A stretch of 64,000 bases of DNA from NCBI RefSeq assembly GCF_014652235.1, contig NZ_BMYK01000008.1:167969-231968 (forward strand). The letters run 5' to 3'. Under the pieces are notes generated by a model. It was not told the DNA's origin. It saw nothing but the letters and a program-made list of their open reading frames with translations, and made no database searches. The position numbers and the translations under genes are program-made. This document shows positions 17,170-26,801 of this stretch, piece by piece (the first letter of the stretch is position 1; the number at the start of each line of letters is the position of its first letter). Source of the DNA: Pseudorhodoferax aquiterrae. GTDB taxonomy: Bacteria; Pseudomonadota; Gammaproteobacteria; Burkholderiales; Burkholderiaceae_C.

Positions 17170-17694
17170 TCAGGCAGCCTGCGGCGAGAGTTCCGCCGGC
17201 CGCTGCGGACCGGGTTCACCCTGGCCCACGATGGCTTCGGCGATGCCGCTCAACCGGCCTGCACACGAGCCGTCCTGGACCTCCGCCGTCGTGAAGGCCG
17301 CGCTGAGCAGCGGTGCGCGGCCGAACATGTGCTCGATCTCGGCATCGGCGCGCGCCGCACCGCGGCGCCCCATCACCGAGAGCAGCGCATAGTGACGCGT
17401 GCGCGATGCCATGCGCGCCACGAAGCTCCGCATGGGGCTGGCCGCTCGCCCCGCCCAGATCGGAAAGACGAGCACGACCGCACCGAAGTCGTCGACTGCC
17501 GGCCCGTCGTAACGGATCTGCGGATGGCGGTGCAACGCGGAATCGAGCAGGCAGCGCACCAGTCCGCGCCAACCGGCGCGGCCCGACGCTTCGCTGATTT
17601 CCCCCATGGGCCAACCGCGCTCCGCGCAGAGGCGCTGGGCCAGGAGCCGGCTGCTGCCGGTATTTGAATAGACCACGACCAGCACGCTGCGCAT
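17170..17694 (-). CDS. flavodoxin-family protein
   Basis: A 174-residue protein with a flavodoxin fold. The N-terminus RSVLVVVYSNTGSSRLLAQ has the FMN-phosphate loop (SNTGSS), followed by PQIRYDGPAVDDFGAVVLVFPIWAGRAASP, the usual second flavin loop, and a strand ALLSVMGRRG. Flavodoxin-like quinone reductases or electron carriers are the nearest kinds. ATG 17694 is supported by an AGGAG ribosome site 6 bases upstream; longer in-frame versions run into the promoter. An FNR-like site with a TACAGT -10 lies directly upstream. It is divergent from a USP gene. Confidence 0.78.
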   Translation of the reverse strand: MRSVLVVVYSNTGSSRLLAQRLCAERGWPMGEISEASGRAGWRGLVRCLLDSALHRHPQIRYDGPAVDDFGAVVLVFPIWAGRAASPMRSFVARMASRTRHYALLSVMGRRGAARADAEIEHMFGRAPLLSAAFTTAEVQDGSCAGRLSGIAEAIVGQGEPGPQRPAELSPQAA

Positions 17695-17724
17695 CGCTTT
17701 GCTCCTGTACCAATGGTCCGAGCA

Positions 17725-17765
17725 ACTGTAGGCTGCACGGCGCGCACTGGTTTGCGCTGCGTCAA
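17725..17765 (-). promoter_or_regulatory. FNR-like palindrome and -10 upstream of the flavodoxin gene
   Basis: TTGCGCTGCGTCAA (plus strand 17752-17765) is a perfect TTG-N8-CAA site. Leftwards, TACAGT at 17730-17725 matches TATAAT at four positions, 28.5 bases from the centre, with a start near 17717 and the flavodoxin ATG at 17694. Rightwards, toward the USP at 17817, only a poor hexamer exists at this spacing, so bidirectional use is uncertain. Confidence 0.55.
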
Positions 17766-17816
17766 ATGCGGTACCGACAAGCCTGCCACCATCGGACGGC
17801 ATCGAAGGAGAGCACC

Positions 17817-18734
17817 ATGCCCACACTCGCCCCCGCCATCGACGCCAACGCGCGCGAAGCCCTTGCGCCGACCGATGGCGCTGCTCCCACGGCCACGCTG
17901 GGCTCCTGCAAGGCGCAGAAGAGGCTGCGCCGCATCCTCGTGCACATCGACGATGCGTCGAGCGCCGTGCTTCGCCTCGTCAGCGCCCGGACCTTGGCGG
18001 GAGTGTTCGACGCAGGGCTGCTGGCCTGCTACTGCACGACGCCCAGTGCGAAGTGGCACGCGCTGGAGGTCGGCCTCACCCTGCGCGGGATCGACCGCTG
18101 CGACGAAGAAGACTACGCCAGAGGCCGGGCGGCCTATGACGCCTTCGCCCAGACCTGCGAGCGGCTTTCGGATGTGGACTGGCTCGACCTGTGCGGGGAA
18201 CCTGAACAGGCGTTCGAACGCGAAGCGCTGTACGCAGACTACCTCGTGCTGCAACGACCTGACCGGTTGAACCATGTGGCTGGCGTCTCCGCGTCGTTCG
18301 TTGACCATGTGCTGGTCCGGTCCGGGAGGCCGGCCGTCGTGCTGCCACCGCGTGGCGTGCTCCGTCAGATGCCCCGCACGGTGGCGATCGCCTGGACCGA
18401 GTCGCCGGCGGCAGCCCGCGCGCTGGCCAGTGCCATGCCGCTGCTTCGTGAAGCAAGGAACGTACACATCATCGGATGCGGTGAAGGGGCTTATTCCTCG
18501 GTCGCCGGCCTTGCCGCGCGGCTCGAAGCGCGGGGATCGGTGCCGCGCTCCCACATCCTGGAGGATGCCGGGTCGGATCTGGGAATTCCCCTGCTCAACT
18601 GCGCGGCCAGGCTGGGTGCCGATCTGCTGGTCATGGGGTGCTTCGGGCACAGCCAGACCAGGGAGCGTGTCCTGGGCGGTGCCTCGCGCACTGCGCTGGA
18701 CCGCGCTCCGATGCCCTTGCTGGTGGCCCACTGA
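17817..18734 (+). CDS. universal stress protein, tandem-domain
   Basis: A 305-residue two-domain USP. After an extra N-terminal segment of about 35 residues, the first fold begins LRRILVHIDD, and the second has RTVAIAWTESPAAARAL and the nucleotide-binding motif MGCFGHSQTRERVLGGASRT followed by MPLLVAH. The ATG at 17817 is chosen for its GAAGGAGAG ribosome site; an upstream in-frame ATG at 17664 lies inside the divergent flavodoxin gene. It is paralogous to the USPs at 13153 and 22803. Regulation from the shared FNR-like site at 17752 is possible. Confidence 0.88.
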   Translation: MPTLAPAIDANAREALAPTDGAAPTATLGSCKAQKRLRRILVHIDDASSAVLRLVSARTLAGVFDAGLLACYCTTPSAKWHALEVGLTLRGIDRCDEEDYARGRAAYDAFAQTCERLSDVDWLDLCGEPEQAFEREALYADYLVLQRPDRLNHVAGVSASFVDHVLVRSGRPAVVLPPRGVLRQMPRTVAIAWTESPAAARALASAMPLLREARNVHIIGCGEGAYSSVAGLAARLEARGSVPRSHILEDAGSDLGIPLLNCAARLGADLLVMGCFGHSQTRERVLGGASRTALDRAPMPLLVAH

Positions 18735-18894
18735 GCCCCGCCCAGGGTTCGCCAGCCCTCACGACGCAAGCGCTCGCCAGCCCCGTGACGCCCGGCAGCG
18801 GACTGGATGCGCGCAGCCTTGCCGTGCTCGACCGTTTCGGTGCGCTCGGGCGCCTCGATCGACCGGAGCAATTCGCACGGATGGCGCCGGCCCG

Positions 18895-21390
18895 TCAGCG
18901 GATCACCCGCTTGGTGGCTCGGCCCCGGTGCCGCCACAGACGCCAGATGGCCCAGCCGGTGGGCAGGAGGATCCAGGCGGACCAGGGCCAGGGAACCGTG
19001 GCCAGCTCGAACACCGCCGCCACGGCTGGGACGGATGTCAGTGCACTCCAGACCAGACAGACGGCCACCAGCAGCACGTCGAAGGCGGTGTTGGCTGCCG
19101 CCCGGTGCGCGCCCTGTCGCCGAAACCACACCAGCAGTGCCAAGTTGCCGACGACGATGGAACCCAGGCTGGCGGTGCGCAGAGCGGCTTCGGTCGCGCC
19201 GCTGTGGTGGCCGAGCCATTGCACCAGCCCCGCGCCCACGAGCACCAACGCGCCCAGGCCCACCGCCTGGCCCACGGCCGCCAGGGAGAACAGCGCTTCC
19301 CGGCGCGGGCGGGGTGGGACCTCCATGCTGTCGCGCGCTGGCGGCTCGGATTCGAATACCAGCGAGCAGGCAGGGTCGATGAGCAACTCCAGCAACACGA
19401 CTTGCAGCGGAAGCAGCAATGCCGGGCCGCCGAACACCACGGGAACCAGCGCCACACCCACGATCGGCACGTGCACGGCGAACAGGTAGCCCAATGCCCG
19501 GCGCAGGTTGGCAAAGATGCGCCGGCCTGCACGGACTGCCTCGACCAGGGAGGCGAAGTTGTCGTCCAGCAGCACCAGCGACGATGCCTCGCGGGCCACA
19601 TCGGTCCCGCGCTGCCCCATCGCCACACCGATGTCCGCAGCCCTGAGCGCCGGCGCATCGTTGACGCCGTCGCCGGTCATGGCCACGACCTCTCCGCGCG
19701 CCTGCAGCGCGCGCACGATCCTGAGCTTCTGGTCGGGGTCGACACGCGCAAAGACACTGACGTCTCCGACACAGCGCCGCAGCGCCGCCGCGTCCATCCG
19801 GGCCAGCTCCCGTCCCGTCACGGCCTTCACCTCGCCGCACTCGGCAAGGCCCGCCTGCCGCGCGATGGCGGCCGCGGTCAGCGGCGAATCCCCGGTGATC
19901 ATCACCACCCGGACACCGGCTCGCCGGCATTGCGCGATGGCAGCCGGAACCTCGTCGCGCAATGGGTCCGCGAATCCGAGCAGCCCCAAGGCGCTGAGCT
20001 GCACGTCGGCGGGGAGTGCGGCCTCGTGGCCAGGGCCCGATCCGGTGCCACGCGCGACGGCCAGCACGCGCATCCCTTGTTCGGCCCAGCGGCTCGCCAG
20101 CGCACGGAGGTCCTCTGCCAGCACCGGCGTGGCTGCGCACAAGGCGAGCACGGCCTCCGGCGCGCCCTTCACCGCCACGACCTGCCGCGCCTGCCCAGGC
20201 GCATGCCACCAATGCACGACGTAGGGCTCGCCCGTCCGGATACCGCGGTGCTCACCGGCCTGCCAACCCGGTCCGAGAGCGACGCCGGCCGCCCGCGCCA
20301 TGGCACGGATGGCTTCGTCCATGGGCTCGAATCCATCCATGCGGCTGGCAAGCAGCGCCGACGACACCAGGCCGTGCAGACCTTGCGGCGGCATGCCGCT
20401 GTCCGACACGCGCCACTGCGCATGGCCGTCGCCCAGCGCGACCAGCGCCATGCGGTTGCGGGTGAGCGTTCCCGTCTTGTCCACGCACAGGACGCTGGTC
20501 GTGCCGAGTGCCTCGATGGCTTGCGGCTGCCGGGTCAGCACCTTGGCCTGCGCCAGACGCCAGCTTCCCAGGGCCAGCATGACGCTCCAGACGACCGCGA
20601 ACTCCTCGGGAATGAGCGCCATGGCCAGCGTCAAGCCGACCAGCAGGCCTTGCGCCCAGGATCCGTCACGGGCAGCGTAGGCGACGGACGCCGCGACGCA
20701 GGTGATGGCGGCCAGCAGCGCGACCCGCCGAACCAGGCGCTGGAGTTCCTGTTGCAGGCGGCTGGAGCGCGGCTCCAGTCGGGCCAAGGTCCGGTGGATG
20801 GCACCAAGCGCGGTTGCCATCCCGGTCTGCGTCACCCGCGCCGCGCCCTCGCCGCGCACCACGAGGCTGCCGGCATGGAGTTGACCGGCCTCGCCCGGGT
20901 CGCCGGGGATCTTGGTGACTGGCGTGGACTCGCCGGTGCGCTCCGACTCGTCCACCTGCAGCCCTGAGGCCTCCAGGATGCAGGCATCCGCCGAGAGACG
21001 ATCGCCCTCGTGCACGAGCAGGTGGTCGCCCCGCACCAGTTCGCGGCTGGCCACCCGCAAGACCCTGCCGTCGCGCACGACCAGACTGCGCGGGCTCGAC
21101 AGCACCTTGAGGGCCTCCAGGACCCGCTCGGTCCGCTGCTCCTGATAGACCGACAGGCCCGCGACCGCAAGCACGGAGACGAGGAGCATCCCCGCATCGC
21201 GCGCGTTTCCCAAGAGCGCGTAGAGCGCCGCGGCAGCCATGAGCAACACGAACATGGGCTGCGTCAGGGCGCGCCAGCTGATTTCCAGCAGACCGCGGTG
21301 CGACAAGGAGGGCAGAACGTTGGGCCCGTCCCGGCGCAATCGCGCCGCAGCTTCGGCGTCGCTCAGTCCTCGCACGGGAGCCGTGGCCAC
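18895..21390 (-). CDS. HAD-type cation-transporting P-type ATPase
   Basis: An 831-residue P2-type ATPase. Visible are the actuator TGES (152-155), M4 motif LIPEEF (259-264), phosphorylation motif DKTGTLT with D304, the hinge VAMTGDGVNDAPALR, and M5/M6 with LLIDPACSLVFESE. PEEF in M4 replaces the PEGL of calcium pumps, so ion specificity is open. It is the last gene of a leftward operon: USP (22803), beta-CASP nuclease (21430) and this pump, with gaps of 20 and 39 bases. A similar Anr-dependent P-type ATPase is known from Pseudomonas (family knowledge, from memory), consistent with low-oxygen induction. Confidence 0.88.
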   Translation of the reverse strand: MATAPVRGLSDAEAAARLRRDGPNVLPSLSHRGLLEISWRALTQPMFVLLMAAAALYALLGNARDAGMLLVSVLAVAGLSVYQEQRTERVLEALKVLSSPRSLVVRDGRVLRVASRELVRGDHLLVHEGDRLSADACILEASGLQVDESERTGESTPVTKIPGDPGEAGQLHAGSLVVRGEGAARVTQTGMATALGAIHRTLARLEPRSSRLQQELQRLVRRVALLAAITCVAASVAYAARDGSWAQGLLVGLTLAMALIPEEFAVVWSVMLALGSWRLAQAKVLTRQPQAIEALGTTSVLCVDKTGTLTRNRMALVALGDGHAQWRVSDSGMPPQGLHGLVSSALLASRMDGFEPMDEAIRAMARAAGVALGPGWQAGEHRGIRTGEPYVVHWWHAPGQARQVVAVKGAPEAVLALCAATPVLAEDLRALASRWAEQGMRVLAVARGTGSGPGHEAALPADVQLSALGLLGFADPLRDEVPAAIAQCRRAGVRVVMITGDSPLTAAAIARQAGLAECGEVKAVTGRELARMDAAALRRCVGDVSVFARVDPDQKLRIVRALQARGEVVAMTGDGVNDAPALRAADIGVAMGQRGTDVAREASSLVLLDDNFASLVEAVRAGRRIFANLRRALGYLFAVHVPIVGVALVPVVFGGPALLLPLQVVLLELLIDPACSLVFESEPPARDSMEVPPRPRREALFSLAAVGQAVGLGALVLVGAGLVQWLGHHSGATEAALRTASLGSIVVGNLALLVWFRRQGAHRAAANTAFDVLLVAVCLVWSALTSVPAVAAVFELATVPWPWSAWILLPTGWAIWRLWRHRGRATKRVIR

Positions 21391-21429
21391 GATGGCGGGG
21401 CGGAAGCGGTCAGGACCTGCAGCGGCCCA

Positions 21430-22782
21430 TCACAGCTCGCGCGATTCCAGGTAGTCAGGCACCGTGCACGGCCAGCCATAGCGCTCCTCGATGGCCAGCC
21501 GCAGCGCATCGGCCGCGACCGGATCGCCGTGCGTGACGAAAACGCGGCGCGGTTTGCCCTGCGCACCGAGCCAGGTCAGCAACTGCTCGCGATCGGCGTG
21601 CGCGGAAAGTGACTCGAGGTTGGCGACCTCTGCCCGCACCGGAACGTAGGCGCCGTGGATCTTGATGGCCTGCGCACCGGCGATCATGGCCGCGCCGCGC
21701 GTTCCCGCCGCCTGAAATCCCGTGAAAAGAATGGTGTTCCTGGCGTCGGGCGCATACGCCTTGAGATGGTGCAGAACACGACCGCCGGTCGCCATGCCGC
21801 TGGCGGAGACGATGATGGACGGAAAGCGCAACTCGTTGAGCCGGCGTGACTCTTCGACGCTGCTCACGATGACCGTCTGGCGCTGCATCGCGGAACACTG
21901 CTCCGGACTGAGGCGGTGTTCCGCGGCGTGGCGCTGGTACAGCCGCGTCGCGTCCGCTGCCATCGGGCTGTTCAGGTACACGGGCATCTCGGGGATGCGC
22001 CGTGCCTGTTTGAGCAACTGGATGGCGTGCAGCAAGGTCTGGGCGCGGCCGACGGCGAAGGCCGGGACCACGACCACGCCCCCGCGCGCGGCCGTTCGGT
22101 TGATGACCGCGGCCAGCTCGTCCAAGGGGTCCGATCCCGGATGCATGCGATCGCCGTAGGTGGATTCGATGACCACGTAGTCGGCTGGCTCGGCGGGCTC
22201 CGGCGCGCGCATGAGCAGGTCGTCGTCGCGTCCCAGGTCGCCCGAGAACAGGATGCTCGTTCCGCCGCATCGCACACGGACGCTTGCCGCGCCGAGGATG
22301 TGGCCGGCCCGGCCCAGGCGCCAGCTCCAGCCATCCCATGGTGCGCACTCGCGGCCGGAGGGAACGTCCTTGAAGTGCTTGAGCGCCGCGATGGCCTCCC
22401 GTTCGGAATACAAGGGCAGAGCGGGCTGGTGCTTGGACTTCTCGTGGCGGTTCAGGTACTCGGCGTCTTCGTCCTGCAATCGGCCGGAATCCGGTAGCAG
22501 CAACTCGCACAGTTCCCGCGTCGCCGGGGTGGCATGCACCGTCCCCGTGAAGCCCAGGCGGACAAGCCGGGGCACGAAGCCGCTGTGGTCCAGGTGCGCG
22601 TGCGTCAGCAGCACGGCATCGATGCTCGCTGCTGCGACGGGAAACGCGGCCCAGTTGCGCAGCCGCAGTTGCTTGAGACCTTGGAACAGGCCGCAGTCGA
22701 CCAGCAGTCGACGTCCGGCGTGCGTCAGGAGGTACTTGGAGCCGGTCACCGTGCCTGTGCCGCCCAGAAAGTCGATGCGCAT
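21430..22782 (-). CDS. metallo-beta-lactamase/beta-CASP RNA-processing nuclease family protein
   Basis: A 450-residue protein with an intact MBL metal site HAHLDH (H61, H63, D65, H66), later metal ligands in GDLGRD and a beta-CASP insert, and the C-terminal RMMBL motif with SLSAHADREQLLTWL and the final histidine in FVTHGDP. These proteins (CPSF73/YSH1-like) are endo/exoribonucleases. Start ATG 22782 is the first residue of the conserved MRIDFLGGTGTVTG. It lies between a USP gene and the P-type ATPase gene in a leftward operon, so RNA turnover may be part of the stress programme. Confidence 0.9.
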   Translation of the reverse strand: MRIDFLGGTGTVTGSKYLLTHAGRRLLVDCGLFQGLKQLRLRNWAAFPVAAASIDAVLLTHAHLDHSGFVPRLVRLGFTGTVHATPATRELCELLLPDSGRLQDEDAEYLNRHEKSKHQPALPLYSEREAIAALKHFKDVPSGRECAPWDGWSWRLGRAGHILGAASVRVRCGGTSILFSGDLGRDDDLLMRAPEPAEPADYVVIESTYGDRMHPGSDPLDELAAVINRTAARGGVVVVPAFAVGRAQTLLHAIQLLKQARRIPEMPVYLNSPMAADATRLYQRHAAEHRLSPEQCSAMQRQTVIVSSVEESRRLNELRFPSIIVSASGMATGGRVLHHLKAYAPDARNTILFTGFQAAGTRGAAMIAGAQAIKIHGAYVPVRAEVANLESLSAHADREQLLTWLGAQGKPRRVFVTHGDPVAADALRLAIEERYGWPCTVPDYLESREL

Positions 22783-22802
22783 CGCGGTCTCCTGTGCGCC
22801 GC

Positions 22803-23624
22803 TCAGTGCGACATCAGCACCGGCAGCGTCATGCTGTCCAGGACGGTCCGCGTCGCCCCGCCCAGCACCCACTCCCGCGTGCGGCTGTGGCCGTAGCAGC
22901 CCATCACGAGCAGATCCGCGCTGGTGTCGGCCGCGAGCGAAAGAAGCTGGTTGCCGACCTGGTCGTCCCGACTGCCCGCATGCAGGTGCACATCGCCAAC
23001 CCCATGGGCACGCAGAAACGCGCGCAGCCGTTCGAGCGGCTGCTGCGCATCCTCCCCGTAGGCCACGGCTTGCACGCTGGATGCGGTGCGCAGCCACGGC
23101 AGCGCGGCGGTGACGGCCCGGGCGCTCTCCCGGCTTTCATTCCATGCCACGAGCACGCGCTTGCCGATCGGGCCGATGCTGCCGGCGTAGGGAAGGACCA
23201 GCGCAGGGCGCCCGCTTTGCAACAGCACGGTCGGCAAGAAATCCGCTGGAAGCAGATGGTCCATGGGATCGCTGCGGTCGCGCTGCCCCAGCAGCATCAG
23301 ATCGGCGTAGAACGCGTGCCGGGAGAAATCCCAGGGTGACGTGTTGTCCGCTTCGATCCAGTGCAGGCGCGGCGACCCCGCGCCTTCGGTGCTGAACAAG
23401 CGGAAAAGGCGGTCCCGGCTGGCTTCTTGTGCCTGGCGCATGGCTTCCACGGCCTGTGTCCCCGCGCCGATCGTGAAGGGGTAGCGCATGAGCTCGGACA
23501 TCGCGCATGGCCGGCAGGTGACGTCGGCATCCAGGGCTTCGGCCAGGACGCGCGCACAGCGGATACGCTCCGCCGTGCGCGCCGTCGCGTCCAGATGAAG
23601 AAGGATGGTACGGGGTGCATGCAT
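22803..23624 (-). CDS. universal stress protein, tandem-domain
   Basis: A 273-residue two-domain USP. It starts PRTILLHLDATARTAERIRCA, has FYADLMLLGQ at the end of the first fold, and GKRVLVAWNES and MGCYGHSRTREWVLGGATRT with LPVLMSH in the second. It is the first gene of the operon with the beta-CASP nuclease and the P-type ATPase. An FNR-like promoter lies 30-70 bases upstream of its ATG. The three tandem USPs of the island are close paralogues, judging by the near-identical nucleotide-binding segments. Confidence 0.9.
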   Translation of the reverse strand: MHAPRTILLHLDATARTAERIRCARVLAEALDADVTCRPCAMSELMRYPFTIGAGTQAVEAMRQAQEASRDRLFRLFSTEGAGSPRLHWIEADNTSPWDFSRHAFYADLMLLGQRDRSDPMDHLLPADFLPTVLLQSGRPALVLPYAGSIGPIGKRVLVAWNESRESARAVTAALPWLRTASSVQAVAYGEDAQQPLERLRAFLRAHGVGDVHLHAGSRDDQVGNQLLSLAADTSADLLVMGCYGHSRTREWVLGGATRTVLDSMTLPVLMSH

Positions 23625-23654
23625 CGCAAGGCTCTCGGGTCGTTGGTGACCGCC

Positions 23655-23695
23655 ACCTTAGAGCGTTTCACGGCGGTGACCTTGCGTTGCGTCAA
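23655..23695 (-). promoter_or_regulatory. FNR-like palindrome and -10 upstream of the usp-MBL-ATPase operon
   Basis: TTGCGTTGCGTCAA (plus strand 23682-23695) is a perfect TTG-N8-CAA site. Leftwards, TAAGGT at 23660-23655 is the same -10-like hexamer as at 9891, 28.5 bases from the centre. The start would be near 23647, 23 bases before the USP ATG. Confidence 0.55.
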
Positions 23696-23825
23696 GGTGC
23701 GCTCGCGTGGGCGCTCGCGGGCGAAGGCGACCAGCGCCGTGCCCTGTGGCGCTGGTCCGGCGCCGCGTCGAGGCAGACGGGACGCCTGCCTGGGCCAGGC
23801 CACTGCCCGGCGAAGCAAACGAGCT

Positions 23826-25529
23826 TCAGTCCGATGCCGCGGCGGCATCCGCCTCGGCTGCGGGCAGCTGGCGCGCGCCCACCGGCGGCCGGGCCGGCCG
23901 CGCGGCGCCGAGCGAGGGCTCCCTGCGCGGCGCGGGCACCGGAGCCGCGAGGCGCGCTGCCGGCTGCGCCGGGGCCCCGCCGATGCGGAACACCGCCACG
24001 GCATCGATCAGCTGCGACGCCTGGTTCCTGAGGCTGTCGGCGGCAGCCGCCATCTCCTCGACCAGCGCGGCGTTCTGCTGCGTCACGCGGTCCAGTTGCT
24101 GGACCGCCTCGCCCACCTGGCCGATGCCGGCGCTCTGCTCGTGGCTCGCGGCACTGATCTCGGCGATGAGGTCGTTCACGCGGCGCACCTCGGAGACGAT
24201 GTCCTGCATCGAACTGCCCGCCTGCGAGACCAGTCGGGTGCCGCTCTGCACCTGCGTGCTGCTCTGCGCGATGAGTTCCTTGATCTCCTTGGCCGCCTCG
24301 GCGCTGCGCTGGGCCAGGCTGCGCACCTCGCCGGCGACGACGGCGAAGCCGCGGCCCTGCTCGCCGGCACGGGCCGCTTCCACCGCCGCGTTCAGCGCGA
24401 GGATGTTGGTCTGGAAGGCGATGCCGTCGATCACGCCGATGATGTCGGCGACCTTGGCCGAGGACTGGGCGATGCCCTCCATGGTCGCCACCACGTCGGC
24501 CACCACGCGCCCGCCGGCCTGGGCGGTCGACGAGGCGGCCTGGGCCAGCTGCGCGGCCTGCTGCGCGGTCTCGGAGTTCTGCTTGACGGTGGCGGTCAGC
24601 TGCTCCATGGACGCGGCGGTTTCCTCCAGGCTGCTGGCCTGCTCCTCGGTGCGCTGGCTGAGGTCGGCGTTGCCGCTGGCGATCTGGGTCGAGCCGGTGG
24701 CGATGGAGTCGGAACTGTCGCGCACCTGGGACACGATGGACGCCAGCCTGCCGTTCATCTCGCGCAGCGCGGCCAGCAGCATGCCGGTCTCGTCCTGGCT
24801 GTCGACGCGGATCACGGACGTGAGATCGCCCCGGGCCACGGTTTGCGCGACGGCCACCGCCTGCTCCAGCGGGCGGACGATGGAACGCGTCAGCACGAAG
24901 GCCAGCAGCGCGCCCAGGCCCACGGCCAGCACGAGGATGCCGATGACCTGCGTGCGGGCCGCAGCGAAGGTGCTTTGCGAACGCTCGAACGCGGCGACGC
25001 CGCCGGCGGCCTGGTAGTCGACCGTCTTGTCGAGGGCGGCGACCAAGACGGTGTAGGCCTTGCCGCTGTCGGTCATGTAGGCCCGGCGTGCGGCTTCCGC
25101 GCTTTCCGCGCCGTCGCGCGAAGCCTTGAAGGTACGCGGTACGGCGTCCAGATACGCGCCCAGGGCCTCGTGCACGCTGTTCGCCAGCGCGCGCTCTTCA
25201 GGGTCGCCGACGTTGCGTTCGTAGTTCGTCCAGGCCGCTTCGAGGTCCGTCCTGGCGCTGTCGGCCGTGTCTTCCTGGGCCTTGAGGTCGGCCATGGTCG
25301 AGGCCGAGAGGTGGGCCCCTTCCGCGCTGCGGATGCGCGCCAGGCCCTTGCGGTAATGGTCCAGCGCGTTCATCGAGGCCAGCCAGTTCTCCGACATGTC
25401 GCGCGTCGCGTCGTTGACGGTGCCCAGATGGCGCAGCGCGAGAACACCGACGAGGATGGAGAGCAGCAGAACGATGGAAAAGCCGGCGGTCAGCCGCGGC
25501 CCGATGTGCAGGCGAGACAGGAGTTTCAC
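23826..25529 (-). CDS. methyl-accepting chemotaxis protein
   Basis: A chemoreceptor of about 567 residues. It has a first membrane helix ([22 protein letters not shown]), a periplasmic four-helix-bundle domain of the 4HB type with many alanines, a second helix ([20 protein letters not shown]), a HAMP domain, and a long cytoplasmic signalling coiled coil with the tip [35 protein letters not shown]. There is no C-terminal CheR-docking pentapeptide; the tail is Pro/Ala-rich. The start is uncertain: GTG 25529 begins [13 protein letters not shown]; a longer ORF reaches 25670, and neither has a clear ribosome site. Ligand unknown. Confidence 0.9.
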   Translation of the reverse strand: MKLLSRLHIGPRLTAGFSIVLLLSILVGVLALRHLGTVNDATRDMSENWLASMNALDHYRKGLARIRSAEGAHLSASTMADLKAQEDTADSARTDLEAAWTNYERNVGDPEERALANSVHEALGAYLDAVPRTFKASRDGAESAEAARRAYMTDSGKAYTVLVAALDKTVDYQAAGGVAAFERSQSTFAAARTQVIGILVLAVGLGALLAFVLTRSIVRPLEQAVAVAQTVARGDLTSVIRVDSQDETGMLLAALREMNGRLASIVSQVRDSSDSIATGSTQIASGNADLSQRTEEQASSLEETAASMEQLTATVKQNSETAQQAAQLAQAASSTAQAGGRVVADVVATMEGIAQSSAKVADIIGVIDGIAFQTNILALNAAVEAARAGEQGRGFAVVAGEVRSLAQRSAEAAKEIKELIAQSSTQVQSGTRLVSQAGSSMQDIVSEVRRVNDLIAEISAASHEQSAGIGQVGEAVQQLDRVTQQNAALVEEMAAAADSLRNQASQLIDAVAVFRIGGAPAQPAARLAAPVPAPRREPSLGAARPARPPVGARQLPAAEADAAAASD

Positions 25530-25727
25530 GATGAAGAGCAGCGAGGGACGAAGACAGCCAGGCACGCCGCTTGCGCGCTGCATGCCGGCCGGGGGAGCCG
25601 GCTTGTCGCCCCGTAGGGGGCCATCCCGCAGGGGGACACCGGTCTGCGGGCGGGATTCTTCCATGCGCAACGGCGCACGGCAGCCGCGGTCCAGCGCTTC
25701 CGTCGCGCCCCCGGCGCACTTCGTCGG

Positions 25728-26801
25728 TCAACCCAGCATGGGATAGACCTGGGTCAGCGGCGTCACCCGGCCCGCGGCCGCAGGGTCGTAGCCCGGCAAC
25801 GCCGCCAGCACCTGCCGGAACGCCGGATCGCGCAGCGCCTGCAGCACGGCCTGCAGCGCGGGCGTGGCCATCGCGTCGGCGCGGCACAGCAGGAAGTAGC
25901 GCTCGGTCGCGATCGGCACGAAGTCGAGCTTGAACTGGCGCGCGGGCGGTTCCAGCCCGAAGCCCGCATCGGCCATGCCGCTGGCCACGTGCGCAGCCAC
26001 GGCGGCGTGGGTGTACTCGCCCTGCTCGAAGCCGGCGATGGCGGTCGCTGCCACGTGCTGGGCCGCGAGCAACTGCTCCAGCAGGAAGCGCGTGCCCGAG
26101 CCCGGCTGGCGGTTGATGAAGCGCACGCCCGGGCGCGCCAGGTCGGCCAGCGCGAACAGCTCCTTGGGGTTGCCGGCCCGCACCATGAGGCCCTGTCGGC
26201 GCACGGCGATGTCCACCAGCTGCAGGTCCAGCCCGCGCAGCCAGCGCAGGTAGTGCGCCAGCGCCGCGGGCTCCACCGGCCCGATGGGAATGTGCAGGCC
26301 TGCCACGTCGCAATCGCCATCGCGCAGCGCCGCGGCAGCGGCCGAACTGCTGGCGTAGGAGAACGCGATCTGCGATCCGTCGCCCGCCAGGCGCTCGCGC
26401 AGCCGCTCGATGGCAAAGCCATGGCTGGCATGGATGCGCAGCGCCGCCGGCACCTCTTGCAGCACGCTGCGCAACTCCTCGGCCAGCTCGGACGACAAGG
26501 TCTGCAACACCGGGCGCAGCCGCGCATGGATGCGCCGGTCGGCCCAGGCGATGCGCGCGCCGAGCTCGGTCAAGGTCGAGCCCTTGCCGCGCTCCATCCG
26601 CATCAGCGGCGCCTGGAACAGCGCCTCGCCCTGGCGCACCAGCGCCCAGGCATGGCGGTACGACAGGTCCAGCACGCGCGCCGCGCTCTGCAGGCTGCCC
26701 GTCTCCGACACCTGGACCAGCAGCTCGATCAGGCGCGCCGGCAACTGTGCGCCCTGCGCATCCTGGATGGTCCAGACCGGAACGATGGAAACCTGCTTCA
26801 T
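25728..26801 (-). CDS. ModE-like one-component regulator with a periplasmic-binding-protein-like domain
   Basis: A 357-residue regulator. Residues 18-95 form a ModE-type winged helix (ELLVQVSETGSLQSAARVLDLSYRHAWALV). Residues about 115-340 resemble a molybdate/tungstate or general solute-binding domain (LRIHASHGFAIERLRERL; DVAGLHIPIG; NRQPGSGTRFLLEQLL; HAAVAAHVASGMADAGFG). The family senses oxyanions or cofactor precursors and controls molybdoenzyme genes. It is divergent from the FdhF/YdeP-type oxidoreductase with 184 bases between, so it most likely regulates that gene. No operator was identified in the gap. Confidence 0.82.
   Translation of the reverse strand: MKQVSIVPVWTIQDAQGAQLPARLIELLVQVSETGSLQSAARVLDLSYRHAWALVRQGEALFQAPLMRMERGKGSTLTELGARIAWADRRIHARLRPVLQTLSSELAEELRSVLQEVPAALRIHASHGFAIERLRERLAGDGSQIAFSYASSSAAAAALRDGDCDVAGLHIPIGPVEPAALAHYLRWLRGLDLQLVDIAVRRQGLMVRAGNPKELFALADLARPGVRFINRQPGSGTRFLLEQLLAAQHVAATAIAGFEQGEYTHAAVAAHVASGMADAGFGLEPPARQFKLDFVPIATERYFLLCRADAMATPALQAVLQALRDPAFRQVLAALPGYDPAAAGRVTPLTQVYPMLG

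Noticed and set aside
17787..17792. Rightward -10 for the USP at 17817 from the FNR-like site at 17752
   Set aside because: The hexamer at the right spacing (CACCAT) is poor; only the leftward promoter is called.
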